NCBI RefSeq assembly: GCF_030253575.1
Contig: NC_080559.1
Span: 3,556,501 to 3,620,500 of the forward strand
DNA from: Rhododendron vialii
Taxonomy: Eukaryota; Streptophyta; Magnoliopsida; Ericales; Ericaceae
DNA length: 64,000 nucleotides
Direction of reading: 5' to 3'
A program made the translations under genes and the position numbers. Under the pieces are notes generated by a model. That model had not been told where the DNA came from. It did not search any database and saw only the letters and a list, made by a program, of their open reading frames with translations. Below, one piece after another: positions 58,355 to 64,000 of this stretch. Each line of letters opens with the position of its first letter. Within the stretch, counting starts at the first letter, position 1.

Positions 58355-58637
58355 AGGATAGAGCTCCAACTTAATGGTTTGCTTGGGTTCCTAATTTTAC
58401 TCAGGGCTGGCCCTGCTTTCCTAATTTTGCTTGTCGGTTGGACACAGTAAAGTCTACATAATGTGTACTTTGTGGTCTAGATTTTGGCCGACGCACAAAA
58501 ATGGTCAACGTCAAGCCCGATTGGCCCAAGGGCTTCTCTCTGCCATTTCCGCTTATAGAAATGACCTCGAGCTCAAAGATGCAAAAAATAGTACTAACCA
58601 CACATTTTCCATAAAAGCACAATCCCATGTACGCATG

Positions 58638-58681
<44 letters not shown>

Positions 58682-59094
58682 ATCAATGCTGCCCATATTT
58701 CTCCATATAATATCCCCACCCAAAATAATGCAGCTTTCTTATGCTTACAAAATCGTTGCTCTAACAAGTTCTATGACGGAATTTGGGGTAAGAGAGAGAT
58801 CTCCTAACTATACATGCCAAAATCTACCAGTGTAATAACCGGCAAAATGACCAGAAAGTCTTGAATGAATAATCTGTACAACACACCATGATACAATTTT
58901 CCTTCTTGTCCTTCGTACTTCTCCGTTGGACCTAATGCAAAAAGGTCGCAAAGTTTTGTCGTATCCTCCACAGAACAAGGGCTTGATCATGATCAGCCAA
59001 AGCAAGGTTTCCCTGCATCATAGAATCATTACCCATTTGACAAGTTTTAACTTCAACCACGGCCTGAAATATCTTCCTCAGCTCCAGCTCTGAA
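58355..59094. other. Convergent gap between SFGH and INO80, with (GA)n
   Basis: Contains (GA)n at 58641-58678 and the 3' UTR of INO80. The ORF at 58431-58835 gets its Arg-Glu run from the microsatellite. No gene. Confidence 0.55.
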
Positions 59095-63895
<4,801 letters not shown>

Positions 63896-64000
63896 CTAAC
63901 ATAATAGGAAACAAGATATGATCATTGATCATAGACAATGAAGTCTAAACATTGAACGCAAAGGCAGATAAAATTTACAAAAAAATCCCTATTTGTCACG

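Overview
This window is nuclear DNA from a flowering plant, most likely a core eudicot. The protein-coding genes have spliced GT-AG introns and plant-specific families, and the spaces between them are AT-rich and full of (GA)n/(CT)n microsatellites, MITEs and broken retrotransposons. The species cannot be named from the sequence. No prokaryotic operon, CRISPR array, rRNA or tRNA gene was seen.

Layout, left to right. (1) 902-2905 (+): a MAM33/p32-like mitochondrial matrix protein in three exons. (2) 3820-4340 (+): a decayed LINE reverse transcriptase. (3) 8194-4635 (-): a seven-exon plant mobile domain (PMD/MAIN-like) gene whose frame can be followed without a break to a 790-aa product. (4) 8.2-13.8 kb: non-coding, ending in two MITEs that abut the next gene. 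(5) 13881-27641 (+): an ACA4/ACA11-type autoinhibited Ca2+-ATPase (7 exons, 1036 aa). Its 7.9-kb first intron carries a short-LTR Ty1/copia element, 18520-20739. (6) 27.7-35.8 kb: gene-poor, with several foldback/MITE elements, a membrane-protein pseudogene and a long hairpin. (7) 37563-41257 (+): a nuclear-looking protein with a C-terminal Rho-N/SAP-like domain (489 aa). (8) 46408-42592 (-): cytosolic NAD-dependent glycerol-3-phosphate dehydrogenase (463 aa). (9) 49549-56216 (+): S-formylglutathione hydrolase (288 aa). (10) 56757-58354: a 1.6-kb inverted-repeat element. (11) 63895-59095 (-): the 3' part of INO80, running off the right edge.

The genes are housekeeping loci and do not form one pathway: mitochondrial matrix protein, tonoplast/ER Ca2+ export, redox/glycerol metabolism, formaldehyde detoxification and chromatin remodelling. 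What links them is ancestry. As I recall the Arabidopsis annotation, SFGH, GPDHC1, a Rho-termination-factor-like gene, ACA4 and a mitochondrial glycoprotein gene lie together at At2g41530-At2g41600, while INO80 and ACA11 lie together at At3g57300-57330. This window appears to hold the unsplit ancestral block.

I found no clearly new biological system. The points most worth a second look are: the intact PMD gene with an apparent GC-AG intron; a defective copia element with nearly identical LTRs but an internal inversion; two inverted-repeat families with near-perfect arms; MITEs forming the Ca2+-ATPase promoter; and CT-repeat tracts placed just after three donor splice sites.
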